This document shows, in pieces, positions 43,004-51,640 of a DNA stretch of 64,000 nt. Under the pieces are notes generated by a model. It saw only the letters and a program-made list of their open reading frames with translations. It was not told the origin of the DNA and did no database searches. Each line of letters begins with the position of its first letter. Position 1 is the stretch's first letter. The translations under genes were made by a program, and so were the position numbers. The DNA lies in contig OZ251464.1 in NCBI GenBank assembly GCA_965242595.1, forward strand, positions 1,550,001-1,614,000. The letters run 5' to 3'. The DNA is from SP197 sp965242595. Lineage in GTDB: Bacteria; Pseudomonadota; Alphaproteobacteria; SP197.

Positions 43004-44249
43004 AGCGCAACGCTTCGGCCGGCTCGATTCGCCCCGCCCGCCAGGCCGGATAGAGGGCGGCGAGGAAGGTGAGCGAGAGCGCCATCGCAACGATCGAGGC
43101 CACCTCGCCCCAATCGAGGCGGGCCGGCAGGCGCGACAGGAAATAGACCTCGGCCGGGAACAGCTCGGTGCCGGCCAGCGTTTGCACGAACTGGCGAATC
43201 TCCTCGATGTAAAGGCAGAAGAGCACGCCCAGCAGCAGTCCCACAGCCGTGCCGGCAACGCCGATGAAGGCACCGGCGATGAGGAAAATCCTCATCACGC
43301 TGGCCCGCGAGGCGCCCATGGCGCGCATGATGGCGATGTCGCCGTTCTTGTCCTTCACCAGCATGATGAGGCTGGAAACGATGTTGAAGGCGGCCACCAG
43401 CACGATCAGCGTGAGGATGAGAAACATGACGTTGCGCTCGGCCTGCAGCGCGCCATAGAGGTGGCGGTTGGTCTGTTGCCAATCGACCACGCGCGCGCCG
43501 GGCGCCCGTTGGCCGGCGATGGCCAGCGCGGCATCGCGCACCGGGCGCGGCCGTTCGGGCTGGGCGATGCGGATGTCGATCTGTGTGACCTGCCCGGGGC
43601 GGCGGAAATGGACTTGGGCATGGCTCAACGGCATATAGATGGTTCCGACGTCGAACTCGAACATGCCGATCTCGAAGACGCCCACCACCGGATAGGCGAC
43701 CGAACGCGGCATGGTGCCGAAGGCGGTGGCGACGCCTTGCGGCGACAGCAGGGTCACGCTGTCGCCCTGGGTCAGCCCCAGCCGTTGCAGCAGCCGCGAG
43801 CCGGCCAGCACGCCGGGGCCGACGCCGAAGGCGGCCGCATCGCCGCCCTTCAGATTGTCGATCAGCAGGGGCTGGCGAGCGAGATCCTGTGGGTCGATGC
43901 CGCGCACGATGGCGCCGGTGTAGCCGTGGGGCGAGGTTGCCAGCACCTGGCCCTCGATCAGCGGCGCCACCTGCACGGTGCCCGGGATCTCTTCGAGTTC
44001 GGCGGCGAAGGCGCGGTAATCGGCGATGCCGTCGCTGGGACCGATCACGGCGATATGGCCGTTGAAGCTCAGGATGCGGGCGACCAGTTCGTGGCGGAAG
44101 CCGCCCATCACCGACATCACGACGATCAGCGCCGCCACACCCAGGCAGATGCCCATGAGCGAGAAGCCGGCCGTGACCGAGATGAAGCCTTCCCGCCGCC
44201 TGGCGCGCACATAGCGCAGGGCGACGCTGCGCTCGAAGGCGGAGATCAC
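42996..44249 (-). CDS. lolC: Lipoprotein-releasing ABC transporter, permease subunit (LolC/LolE type)
   Basis: Membrane subunit of the Lol exporter. 417 residues: first helix after FISVTAGFSLMGICLGVAAL, a large periplasmic domain (about 50-270) and three C-terminal helices, with the coupling segment IMRAMGASRASVMRIF. A single permease gene, rather than lolC plus lolE, suggests a homodimeric LolF-like arrangement. It starts with GTG at 44249, overlapping the proS stop as GTGA. Confidence 0.93.
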   Translation of the reverse strand: MISAFERSVALRYVRARRREGFISVTAGFSLMGICLGVAALIVVMSVMGGFRHELVARILSFNGHIAVIGPSDGIADYRAFAAELEEIPGTVQVAPLIEGQVLATSPHGYTGAIVRGIDPQDLARQPLLIDNLKGGDAAAFGVGPGVLAGSRLLQRLGLTQGDSVTLLSPQGVATAFGTMPRSVAYPVVGVFEIGMFEFDVGTIYMPLSHAQVHFRRPGQVTQIDIRIAQPERPRPVRDAALAIAGQRAPGARVVDWQQTNRHLYGALQAERNVMFLILTLIVLVAAFNIVSSLIMLVKDKNGDIAIMRAMGASRASVMRIFLIAGAFIGVAGTAVGLLLGVLFCLYIEEIRQFVQTLAGTELFPAEVYFLSRLPARLDWGEVASIVAMALSLTFLAALYPAWRAGRIEPAEALRYE

Positions 44250-45592
44250 GCCGGGATCGCGCCGGGATCGCGATGGGGCGGGGCGAGGATGCGCGCGATG
44301 GCGTCGTCGGGGGCGAACTCCTGCCTGTCGCCGCCCGCCCGTCGTTTCAGCTCTACCCGCCCTGCCCTGGCGCCGCGCGGACCTATCGTCAGCTGCCAGG
44401 GCAGGCCGATCAGGTCCATATCGGCGAATTTGACGCCGGCGCGCTCGTTGCGGTCGTCGTAGAGCGTTTCGATACCGGCGGCAGCGAGCTTGCGCTCGAG
44501 GTCGCCCGCCAGCGCGTCGCAGGTGGCATCGCCGCTTTTCAGGTTGATCAGGGCGACTGCGAAGGGCGCGACGGCATCGGGCCAGACGATGCCGGCCTCG
44601 TCGTGGCAGGCTTCGACGATGGCACCCACCAGGCGCGAGACACCGATACCGTAGGAACCGCCATGCAGGAGGCGCCGTTCGCCACCGGGCAGGGTGACGG
44701 CACAGCCCAGCGGCTGGGAATATTTGGTGCCGAAATAGAAGATATGACCGACCTCGATGCCCCGCGCCTCGATCAGGTCGCTGGCGGCCACGGAGCAGGT
44801 TTCGGGATCGTGCCTGCCATCGGTGGCGGCATAGAGCGCCGTCCAGGCCTTCACCACCGGTTCCAGGTCGGCCTGGAACTCGACCGTGGTATCGCGCGGG
44901 TTCATGGCAAGCAGCCGCCGGTCGGCATAGACGGCCGATTCGCCGGTTTCGGCCAGGATGACGAATTCGTGGGAAAGGTCGCCGCCGATCGGCCCCGATT
45001 CCGCCTGCATCGGGATGGCTTTCAGTCCCATGCGGGCAAAGCAGCGCAGATAGGCGACGAACATGGCGTTGTAGGAACGCTTGGCGCCGGCAAAGTCGAG
45101 ATCGAAGGAATAGCCGTCCTTCATCAGAAACTCGCGCCCGCGCATGACGCCGAAACGCGGCCTGATCTCGTCACGGAACTTCCACTGGATGTGGTAGAGG
45201 TTGCGGGGCAGATCGCGATAGCTCCTGATGTCGTCGCGCATGATCTGGGTGATCTGCTCTTCGTTGGTGGGGCCGTAGAGCATGTCGCGCCCGTGGCGGT
45301 CGCTGAGGCGCAGCATTTCCGGCCCGTAGGCGTCGTAGCGGCCGCTTTCGCGCCACAGATCGGCGAGCTGCAGGGTTGGCATCAGCACGGGCTGAGCGCC
45401 GGCCGCCTGCATCTCCTCGTGAACGATGTCCTCGATCTTCCTCAGCACCCGAAAGCCCAGCGGCAGCCAGGAGAAGATGCCGGCGCTGGCCTGGCGCACC
45501 ATGCCGGCGCGCAGCATCAGCCGGTGCGAAACGATCTGCGCCTCGCCCGGCGTCTCCCTCAGGGTGGGCAGGAAATAGCGAGAAAGGCGCAT
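44246..45592 (-). CDS. proS: Prolyl-tRNA synthetase (short form without editing domain)
   Basis: Charges tRNA-Pro. 448 residues: class II motifs LPLGFRVLRKIEDIVHEEM, YGPTNEEQITQI, FRDEIRPRFGVMRGREFLMKD and SYGIGVSRLVGAIVE, plus an anticodon-binding C-terminus. It lacks the roughly 180-residue inserted editing domain of the E. coli type, as is standard in alphaproteobacteria; a free-standing editing protein would be expected elsewhere. The ATG at 45592 gives the conserved MRLSRYFLPTLRE start, although no Shine-Dalgarno sequence is visible. Confidence 0.96.
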   Translation of the reverse strand: MRLSRYFLPTLRETPGEAQIVSHRLMLRAGMVRQASAGIFSWLPLGFRVLRKIEDIVHEEMQAAGAQPVLMPTLQLADLWRESGRYDAYGPEMLRLSDRHGRDMLYGPTNEEQITQIMRDDIRSYRDLPRNLYHIQWKFRDEIRPRFGVMRGREFLMKDGYSFDLDFAGAKRSYNAMFVAYLRCFARMGLKAIPMQAESGPIGGDLSHEFVILAETGESAVYADRRLLAMNPRDTTVEFQADLEPVVKAWTALYAATDGRHDPETCSVAASDLIEARGIEVGHIFYFGTKYSQPLGCAVTLPGGERRLLHGGSYGIGVSRLVGAIVEACHDEAGIVWPDAVAPFAVALINLKSGDATCDALAGDLERKLAAAGIETLYDDRNERAGVKFADMDLIGLPWQLTIGPRGARAGRVELKRRAGGDRQEFAPDDAIARILAPPHRDPGAIPA

Positions 45593-45663
45593 GGTGCGGG
45601 CCGAAGGCGGTGGCGGACGCAATCTAGGCGAAGGCTGCCCCCCGTTCCAGGCGGAAAGCCGGG

Positions 45664-46227
45664 TCAGGGCCGCTCGTCATGCTCCAGCCCCGCTTGCAGC
45701 CAGGGCGGGCAGAGGGCGGTTATGCGAGGGTAGATGGGGCATTGGCTGCTGTGGGCGCCGGGGAGGTAGCCGGTCGAAAGCAGGAATTCCTCCACCACCA
45801 GCGGCCCGGTGAAGACGAAGGTGGTGCGGAACAGGCCGGTCCACTCCCGGTGCGGGAGCGGATGATGGGCTTGCAGCCAGAGATGGAAGCCGCCATGGCT
45901 TTCACGCAGGGCGAGCAGGCGGCGCGCGTTCTCGATGGCGGCCGAGACCTTTCTGCGATTGCGCACGATGGCCGCGTCGGCCAGCAGGCGGGCGCGCTCG
46001 GCCGCACCATAGGCCGCCACCCGCTCGACATCGAAGCCGTCATAGGCGCGCTGGAAGCCCTGGCGTTTCTTGAGGATGGTGGCCCAGGACAGGCCGGCCT
46101 GGTTGATTTCCAGGACCAGGCGTTCGAACAGCACCGCCTCGTCGGCGGTGGGAAAGCCGTATTCCGCCTCGTGATAGGCGCTGTGGACCGGGTCCAGCGG
46201 CGCCAGGTTGCAATAGCTGCGGCTCAT
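45664..46227 (-). CDS. tag: DNA-3-methyladenine glycosylase I
   Basis: Excises 3-methyladenine from alkylated DNA. 187 residues with the Tag fold: N-terminal Cys then HSAYHEAEYGFPTADE, LVLEINQAGLSWATILKKR (catalytic Glu region), FRTTFVFTGPLVVEEFLLSTG and the C-terminal HSSQCPIYP. The zinc-snap pattern of Cys and His near both ends is retained. It overlaps the upstream DUF1467 gene (ATGA) and precedes proS, where many alphaproteobacteria have DUF1467 next to proS, so it may be a lineage-specific addition. Confidence 0.9.
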   Translation of the reverse strand: MSRSYCNLAPLDPVHSAYHEAEYGFPTADEAVLFERLVLEINQAGLSWATILKKRQGFQRAYDGFDVERVAAYGAAERARLLADAAIVRNRRKVSAAIENARRLLALRESHGGFHLWLQAHHPLPHREWTGLFRTTFVFTGPLVVEEFLLSTGYLPGAHSSQCPIYPRITALCPPWLQAGLEHDERP

Positions 46228-46487
46228 CCGCCGCTCTCCACCGCGGCGCTACCGGAGACGATGGCGCGGATATCGACCAGGCCGGCGCGATCGGCCAGGA
46301 CTCCGGCAGCGACAGCGACGATGGCAACCAGCGTCGCCATGGCCGCCTTGCGCCAGAGCATCGGTTCGGCCGGCGCGCCGGGATCCTGGCCGGGAGCGAC
46401 CCGTTCGCGGCGGCGGACGCCGAAGGGAAGGATGGCGAAGAAGGCCATCCACCACACCAGGATGAAAACGATCACGAGGCCGAGCAT
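46224..46487 (-). CDS. DUF1467 family small membrane protein
   Basis: 87 residues with two membrane helices (about 2-22, LGLVIVFILVWWMAFFAILPFG, and about 50-68, AAMATLVAIVAVAAGVLA) separated by a charged Arg/Pro loop (VRRRERVAPGQDPG). This layout, including PFGVRRRE, matches a conserved alphaproteobacterial family of unknown function usually found near mce and proS. It overlaps mce upstream by 16 bp and tag downstream by ATGA. No function can be assigned. Confidence 0.82.
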   Translation of the reverse strand: MLGLVIVFILVWWMAFFAILPFGVRRRERVAPGQDPGAPAEPMLWRKAAMATLVAIVAVAAGVLADRAGLVDIRAIVSGSAAVESGG

Positions 46488-46891
46488 CGGGCCTGTTCCA
46501 GTTCGATCAGGGTGCCGCAGAAATCCTTGGGGTGCAGAAACAGCACCGGCTTGCCATGGGCGCCGATCCTGGGGCGGCCGCCGCCCAGCGCCCGGGCGCC
46601 GGCGGCGACGATGCGGTCGCGGGCGGCGATAATGTCCTCCACCTCGTAGCAGACATGGTGCATGCCGCCGGCTGGATGGCGCTCCAGGAAGGCGGCGATG
46701 GGGGAATCGGGGCCAAGTGGGTGCAGAAGCTCGATCTTGGTGTTGGCGAGTTCCACGAAGACCGTGCTGACGCCGTGGTCCGGCTGTTCCACGATCCGGG
46801 AGACCCGGGCGCCCAGCGTGTCGCGATAGAGCGCGGCGGCGGCGGCCAGGTCGGGAACGGCGATGGCGATGTGGTTGAGGCGTCCGATCAT
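46472..46891 (-). CDS. mce: Methylmalonyl-CoA epimerase
   Basis: Interconverts the 2R and 2S forms of methylmalonyl-CoA in propionyl-CoA breakdown. 139 residues, vicinal-oxygen-chelate fold: metal ligands His in LNHIAIAVPDL, Glu in IELLHPLG, His in GMHHVCYEVEDI and the C-terminal TLIELEQ. The ATG at 46891, with AGAGGAA upstream, is preferred over the in-frame 46918. The mutase genes are not in the window. It lies 23 bp after the RNase J gene. Confidence 0.93.
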   Translation of the reverse strand: MIGRLNHIAIAVPDLAAAAALYRDTLGARVSRIVEQPDHGVSTVFVELANTKIELLHPLGPDSPIAAFLERHPAGGMHHVCYEVEDIIAARDRIVAAGARALGGGRPRIGAHGKPVLFLHPKDFCGTLIELEQARCSAS

Positions 46892-46914
46892 GGCTTCCTC
46901 TGCCCCGCGTTTTG

Positions 46915-48558
46915 TCACACCCGCAACAGCTGGACGCAGACCACGGGCCGGCGCCTCAGCGTGGCCCGCAGCGTGCGGCGCAGCGCCTTCTGCACCGCGG
47001 CGCGAACGGCGCCGTCGTCGTGGCGGCGGCTCTCGGGGAGCGCTTCGACGGCCTGGGCCGCATCGTCCATCAGATCGTCCACCAGGTCGGCGTCGTCGTC
47101 CAGCAGCCCGTGGGTGGCGATGGCGGGGTCGGCGGCGAGTTCGCCGTCTTCGTCCAGGGCCAGAGAGGCGAAGGCTGCTCCCTGCGCCATCAGCTGGCGG
47201 CGTTCCCCGATGGCCCGGCCATCGACCGCAACCGCCTGGCGTCCGTTCCAGGCCAGGCGGCCATGACGGACACGCCGGACCGCCTCGGCACGGCCCGGGG
47301 CGAGGCGGATCAGGGCGCCGTTTTCGATCTCCAGCGCCTGGGGCACGCCCAGGCTGCGGGCCAGGGCGGCATGTTCGCGCAGGTGGCGCAGCTCGCCATG
47401 CACCGGCAGCGCGATCTGCGGGCGCACCAGCTCATACATGCGGGCCAGTTCGTCGCGGTTGGGGTGGCCGGAGACGTGGACGAAACGGTCCTTTTCCGTG
47501 ACGACCTCGACCTGGAGTCGCACCAGCCGGTTGATGAGATCGAAGATGGGCTTTTCGTTGCCGGGGATGATCTTGGAGGAGAAGATCACGCTGTCGCCCG
47601 CCTCCAGCCGGACGCCGGGATGGCCGCCATCGGCGGCGCGCGAGAGCGCCGCGTTGGCCTCGCCCTGGCAGCCGGTCATCAGGTAGAGCACCTGCTCCGG
47701 CGTCAGGGCGGTGGCCTTGCGGTCGTCGGTGAAGTGGACGTCAGCGGGCAGATACCCCGTCTCCCGGGCGCAATCGATCATGCGCCGCATGGAGCGGCCG
47801 ACGGGCACGCAGACGCGGCCGTTGGCGGCTGCCGCCCGGTGGACGGTGAGCAGGCGGGCAAGATTGCTGGCGAAGGTGGTGACGGCCACGCGGCGGCGGT
47901 AGCCGCCGACCAGCTCGGTAAGGCTGCTGCGCACATCCGCCTCCGAACCGGAGACGCCGGGGCGGAAGACGTTGGTGGAATCGCACACCATGGCCAGGAT
48001 GCCGTCGTCGCCCAGGCGCCGCAGCGCCTCCTGGTCGGCCGGGGCCGAGATCAGGGGGTCGGCATCGAGCTTCCAGTCGCCGGTGTGCATGACCGTGCCG
48101 GCGGGCGTGCGCACCACCAGCGCATTGGGTTCGGGGATGGAATGGGTGAGGCTTACCAATTCGACGCGGAAGGGGTCGAGATCGAGGCTGCCACCCAGGG
48201 GGATTTCGGTGATCTCCATCTCTGCGATGCCTTGGGCGCCTTCGTACAGCTTGCGCCGCAACAGGGCGGCAGCGAAGGGCGTGGCATAGACCGGGCAGCG
48301 CAATTGCGGCCACAGATAGGGCACGGCGCCCATATGGTCTTCATGGGCATGGGTCAGCACCAGGCCCACCAGGTTTTGGCGCCGCTCTGCGATGAAGGCG
48401 GGGTCGGGCATGATCAGATCGATGCCGGGAAGCTCGCCATCGGCGAAGGTGACGCCCAGATCGCACATCAGCCATGAACCATCGTATTCGTAGAGGTTGA
48501 GGTTCATGCCGATCTCGCCGGCACCGCCCAGGGGCAGGAAGTGGAGCGGGGCGGTCAT
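46915..48558 (-). CDS. rnj: Ribonuclease J
   Basis: Metallo-beta-lactamase/beta-CASP ribonuclease with 5'-3' exonuclease activity, involved in rRNA and mRNA maturation. 547 residues: FLPLGGAGEIGMNLNLY, zinc motif H70-x-H72-x-D74-H75 (LTHAHEDHMGAVPYL), HTGDWKLD, CDSTN, then the beta-CASP domain (about 205-365, TTFASNLARLL, MTGCQGE) and HVSGHPNRDEL. The ATG at 48558 overlaps the coaX stop (ATGA). Confidence 0.94.
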   Translation of the reverse strand: MTAPLHFLPLGGAGEIGMNLNLYEYDGSWLMCDLGVTFADGELPGIDLIMPDPAFIAERRQNLVGLVLTHAHEDHMGAVPYLWPQLRCPVYATPFAAALLRRKLYEGAQGIAEMEITEIPLGGSLDLDPFRVELVSLTHSIPEPNALVVRTPAGTVMHTGDWKLDADPLISAPADQEALRRLGDDGILAMVCDSTNVFRPGVSGSEADVRSSLTELVGGYRRRVAVTTFASNLARLLTVHRAAAANGRVCVPVGRSMRRMIDCARETGYLPADVHFTDDRKATALTPEQVLYLMTGCQGEANAALSRAADGGHPGVRLEAGDSVIFSSKIIPGNEKPIFDLINRLVRLQVEVVTEKDRFVHVSGHPNRDELARMYELVRPQIALPVHGELRHLREHAALARSLGVPQALEIENGALIRLAPGRAEAVRRVRHGRLAWNGRQAVAVDGRAIGERRQLMAQGAAFASLALDEDGELAADPAIATHGLLDDDADLVDDLMDDAAQAVEALPESRRHDDGAVRAAVQKALRRTLRATLRRRPVVCVQLLRV

Positions 48559-49349
48559 GAGCGGGCCACCGACTGGCGGCTGCGGCGCCAGACCTCGCGC
48601 AGGCCGCGCACGGTGATGTCCGGGTCGAAGCTGTCGATGACGTCGCTGGCGGCCTCGAACAGCGGCGCCAGGCCGCCGGTTGCGACCGTTTGCATCGGCT
48701 TGCCGTATTCGGCCCGGATGCGGCGCACCACGCCTTCGATCAGGCCGACATAGCCCCAATAGGCGCCCGACTGCATGCAGGCGACGGTGTTGGTGCCGAT
48801 CACCCGGGCCGGGCGGGCGGCCCCAATATGGGGCAGCTTGGCGGAAATGCGGTGCATGGCGTCCAGGGCCAGATCGATCCCCGGCGCAAAGACGCCACCG
48901 GCGAAGCCGCCATCCTCGTCGATGACGTCGAAGGTGGTGGCGGTGCCGAAATCGATGACGATGAGCGGCCCCCCGAAACGGATGAAGGCGCCGACGGCGT
49001 TGACCAGGCGGTCGGCGCCGGCCTCGCCCGGATCGTCGATGCGCAGCGGAATGCCGAGCTGGGCCCCCTCGCCCACCACCAGCGGATCGCAGTTGAAATG
49101 CTTGCGGCACAGGATTTTGAGGTCGAACAGGGCGCGCGGGACGACGCTGGCGACCACCGCATCGGCGATCTTGCCGCTGTCGATGCCGCCCAGAGCCAGC
49201 AGCTGGTGCAGCCAGACCGCATATTCGTCGGCGGTGCGTTCGGTGCGGGTGGCGATGCGCCACTGGCCGACCAGGGTGTCGTCTTCGAAGATGGCAAAAA
49301 TGGTGTTGGTGTTGCCCTGGTCGATGGCAAGCAGCAGCGGCGCGCTCAT
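48555..49349 (-). CDS. coaX: Type III pantothenate kinase
   Basis: First step of coenzyme A synthesis; potassium-dependent CoaX type. 264 residues: phosphate-binding LLLAIDQGNTNTIF, VVASVVPRAL, GADRLVNAVGAF (catalytic Asp), VIDFGTATTFDVI and the GGxxxPG-like GGVFAPGIDLALDAM. Its ATG overlaps the birA stop and its own stop overlaps rnj, both as ATGA. Confidence 0.95.
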   Translation of the reverse strand: MSAPLLLAIDQGNTNTIFAIFEDDTLVGQWRIATRTERTADEYAVWLHQLLALGGIDSGKIADAVVASVVPRALFDLKILCRKHFNCDPLVVGEGAQLGIPLRIDDPGEAGADRLVNAVGAFIRFGGPLIVIDFGTATTFDVIDEDGGFAGGVFAPGIDLALDAMHRISAKLPHIGAARPARVIGTNTVACMQSGAYWGYVGLIEGVVRRIRAEYGKPMQTVATGGLAPLFEAASDVIDSFDPDITVRGLREVWRRSRQSVARS

Positions 49350-50122
49350 GCCGCATCCTTCAGCACAAGCGAGCCGGAATGGCAACGATGGGCGATGCCG
49401 CGCCGGTCGTCGATCAGCAGGGCGCCCTGGCTGTCGATGCCGCGCAGACGCCCATGGAGCGGCGTGCCGGCCTGGAGCACGACCTGTTCTCCCAGCCCGG
49501 CCGCGCGGGCCAGCCACGCATCGCGCAGGGCCGGAAAGCCGGCTTGCTGCCAGGTTGCGACCCGGCCCGGCAGGTGGCGGCAGAGGGCGGCAAGCCAGGC
49601 ATCGCGGTGGAGCGCCGGCCCGCCCAGGCCGTGCAGATCGCCGATCCGGAGCGGTGGCAGCCGGGGATGGCGGACCAGATTGACGCCGATGCCGACGATA
49701 ACTGCATCTGGGACCGCATCGGGGGCTGCATCGGAGCGGGCGGAACGGCCTGCCGCCTCCACCAGGATGCCGCAGACCTTGTGGCCGGCGACCAGGATGT
49801 CGTTGGGCCATTTGCATAGGGCGGGAGGCAGCCGGGGTGCCAGTTCGGAGACGGTTTCGGCGACGGCGAGGCCGGCGACCAGGGCGAGCTGAGGCAGATG
49901 TTCCCTGGCGCCCTGCGGCCGCAGCACGAAAGAGGTATAGGAGTTGCCCGGTGGCGAGGCGAAGGCTTTGCCGTGGCGGCCCCGGCCCGCGGTCTGGCGG
50001 CGGGCGCGCACCACGGTCCAGGCCGGCGCGCCCTGGCGGGCCAGGGCCAGGGCCGCGTCGTTGGTGCTGGCGACCGTTTCCAGATCGACCAGCCGGATCG
50101 CTGCGGGGAGGCCGACCATCAT
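49346..50122 (-). CDS. birA: Biotin-[acetyl-CoA-carboxylase] ligase
   Basis: Attaches biotin to carboxylase carrier protein. 258 residues, ligase part only, with no N-terminal DNA-binding domain, so no repressor role. Motifs: VASTNDAALALA, ARRQTAGRGRHGKAF (biotinyl-AMP loop), LCKWPNDILV, KVCGILVEA and VIVGIGVNL. The first of two adjacent ATGs (50122) overlaps the nuoN stop as ATGA. Its place directly after nuoN is usual in alphaproteobacteria. Confidence 0.94.
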   Translation of the reverse strand: MMVGLPAAIRLVDLETVASTNDAALALARQGAPAWTVVRARRQTAGRGRHGKAFASPPGNSYTSFVLRPQGAREHLPQLALVAGLAVAETVSELAPRLPPALCKWPNDILVAGHKVCGILVEAAGRSARSDAAPDAVPDAVIVGIGVNLVRHPRLPPLRIGDLHGLGGPALHRDAWLAALCRHLPGRVATWQQAGFPALRDAWLARAAGLGEQVVLQAGTPLHGRLRGIDSQGALLIDDRRGIAHRCHSGSLVLKDAA

Positions 50123-51630
50123 CGCTGTGCCATGTTCCAGGCGCTGTCGGCCCAGGCGGCATTGGCAGCCTCCGGCACTAGGGCCGCCGCCGCCGCCGCC
50201 GCGCTGTCGAGCAGCGGCCCGCTCCAGACGAAGAACAGCAGGGTGAAGGCGGCGGTGATGGCGATGACCGGCCAGACCTCGCGCCCGGGCGGGGAGTCGA
50301 AGGCTTCGCCCGGTTCATCGAAATACATGATCTTCACGATGCGGAGATAATAGAAGGCGGCGACGACGCTGGCCAGAACCGCGACGATGGCGAGGACAGG
50401 GAGGCCGGCGTCGATGGCCGCCATGACGACGTAGAATTTGCCGAAGAAGCCGGCGAGCGGCGGGATGCCCGCCAGCGAGAACATGAAAATGGCGAAACAG
50501 AGGGCAAGGCGAGGGTGGTTCCGGGACAGGCCGGCCAGATCGGCGATGGCTTCGGTTCTGCTGCCCTGGCGGCGCATGATCAGAATGCAACCCCAGGCAC
50601 CCGTGCCCATGGCGACATAGATCGCCATATAGATGGCGATGGCCTGCACGCCCGCCGCGCTGCCGGCCGCCAGGGCGACCAGGGCGAAGCCGGCATGGCC
50701 GATAGAGCTGTAGGCCATCAGGCGTTTGATGTTGGTCTGGGCGATGGCGCCCACGGCACCCAGGACCATGGAAGCTATGGCCAGCAGGACCACGATCTGC
50801 TGCCATTCATCGAACAGGCCGGCAAAGGGGCCGGCCATGACCCGCAGCAGCAAGGCCATGGCGGCGACCTTGGGGGCTACGGAAAAGAAGGCCGTGACCG
50901 GTGCCGGGGCGCCCTCATAGACGTCCGGCGTCCACATGTGGAACGGCACGGCCGAGATTTTGAATGCCAGACCGGCGGCGATGAAGACCAGGCCGGTGAC
51001 GATGCCGGGCGAAGGGTCACCGCTTGCCAGCAGGCCGGAAAGGGCCGTGAAGGAGGTGGTGCCGGCGAAGCCGTAGATCAGGGAGCAGCCATAGAGCAGC
51101 ATGCCGGAGGCGACGGCGCCCAGAACGAAATATTTGAGGCCCGCTTCGCTGGAGCGCAGATCGTCGCGCCGGAAGGCAGCGCAGACATAGAGCGCCAGAC
51201 TCTGCATCTCCAGCCCGACATAGAGCGAGAGCAGATCGTTGGCCGAGATCATGACGAACATGCCCAGCAGCGCGAACATGACCAGCACGGGATATTCGAA
51301 CCGGTCCATGCCTTCGCGCCGGGCGACTCCCCGCGACATGACCAGGACCAGCACCGCGCCGACCGCGACCAGGGTTTTCATGAAATCGCCGAAGGCATCG
51401 ATGACGACCAGGCCACCGAAGACTTCGTTCCGAGCTTGGTTCGGATTTGGGCCCTGCCCCACTTGCCCATGCACCAGAACGGCGGCTGCGATAAGGGCCG
51501 GGATGGCCAGCCAGAACACTGCACGGGCAGCGTTGCGGCGCGTGAAGACGCCCAGCATCAGCAAGCCCATGGCGGTGAGCGCCAGCCACAGTTCGGGAAG
51601 AATGGCGCCGAGATCGGCCAGGCTCTGCAT
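50119..51630 (-). CDS. nuoN: NADH-quinone oxidoreductase subunit N
   Basis: Antiporter-like proton-pumping subunit of complex I. 503 residues with about 14 membrane helices; typical segments are SANDLLSLYVGLEMQSLALY, FKISAVPFHMWTPDVYEGAP (Lys in a pump channel), TNIKRLMAYSSIGHAGFAL and AGIPPLAGFFGKFYV. The ATG at 51630 follows AGGGGAGGGG and lies 10 bp after nuoM. Last gene of the nuo series. Confidence 0.96.
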   Translation of the reverse strand: MQSLADLGAILPELWLALTAMGLLMLGVFTRRNAARAVFWLAIPALIAAAVLVHGQVGQGPNPNQARNEVFGGLVVIDAFGDFMKTLVAVGAVLVLVMSRGVARREGMDRFEYPVLVMFALLGMFVMISANDLLSLYVGLEMQSLALYVCAAFRRDDLRSSEAGLKYFVLGAVASGMLLYGCSLIYGFAGTTSFTALSGLLASGDPSPGIVTGLVFIAAGLAFKISAVPFHMWTPDVYEGAPAPVTAFFSVAPKVAAMALLLRVMAGPFAGLFDEWQQIVVLLAIASMVLGAVGAIAQTNIKRLMAYSSIGHAGFALVALAAGSAAGVQAIAIYMAIYVAMGTGAWGCILIMRRQGSRTEAIADLAGLSRNHPRLALCFAIFMFSLAGIPPLAGFFGKFYVVMAAIDAGLPVLAIVAVLASVVAAFYYLRIVKIMYFDEPGEAFDSPPGREVWPVIAITAAFTLLFFVWSGPLLDSAAAAAAALVPEAANAAWADSAWNMAQR

Positions 51631-51640
51631 GGCCCCTCCC

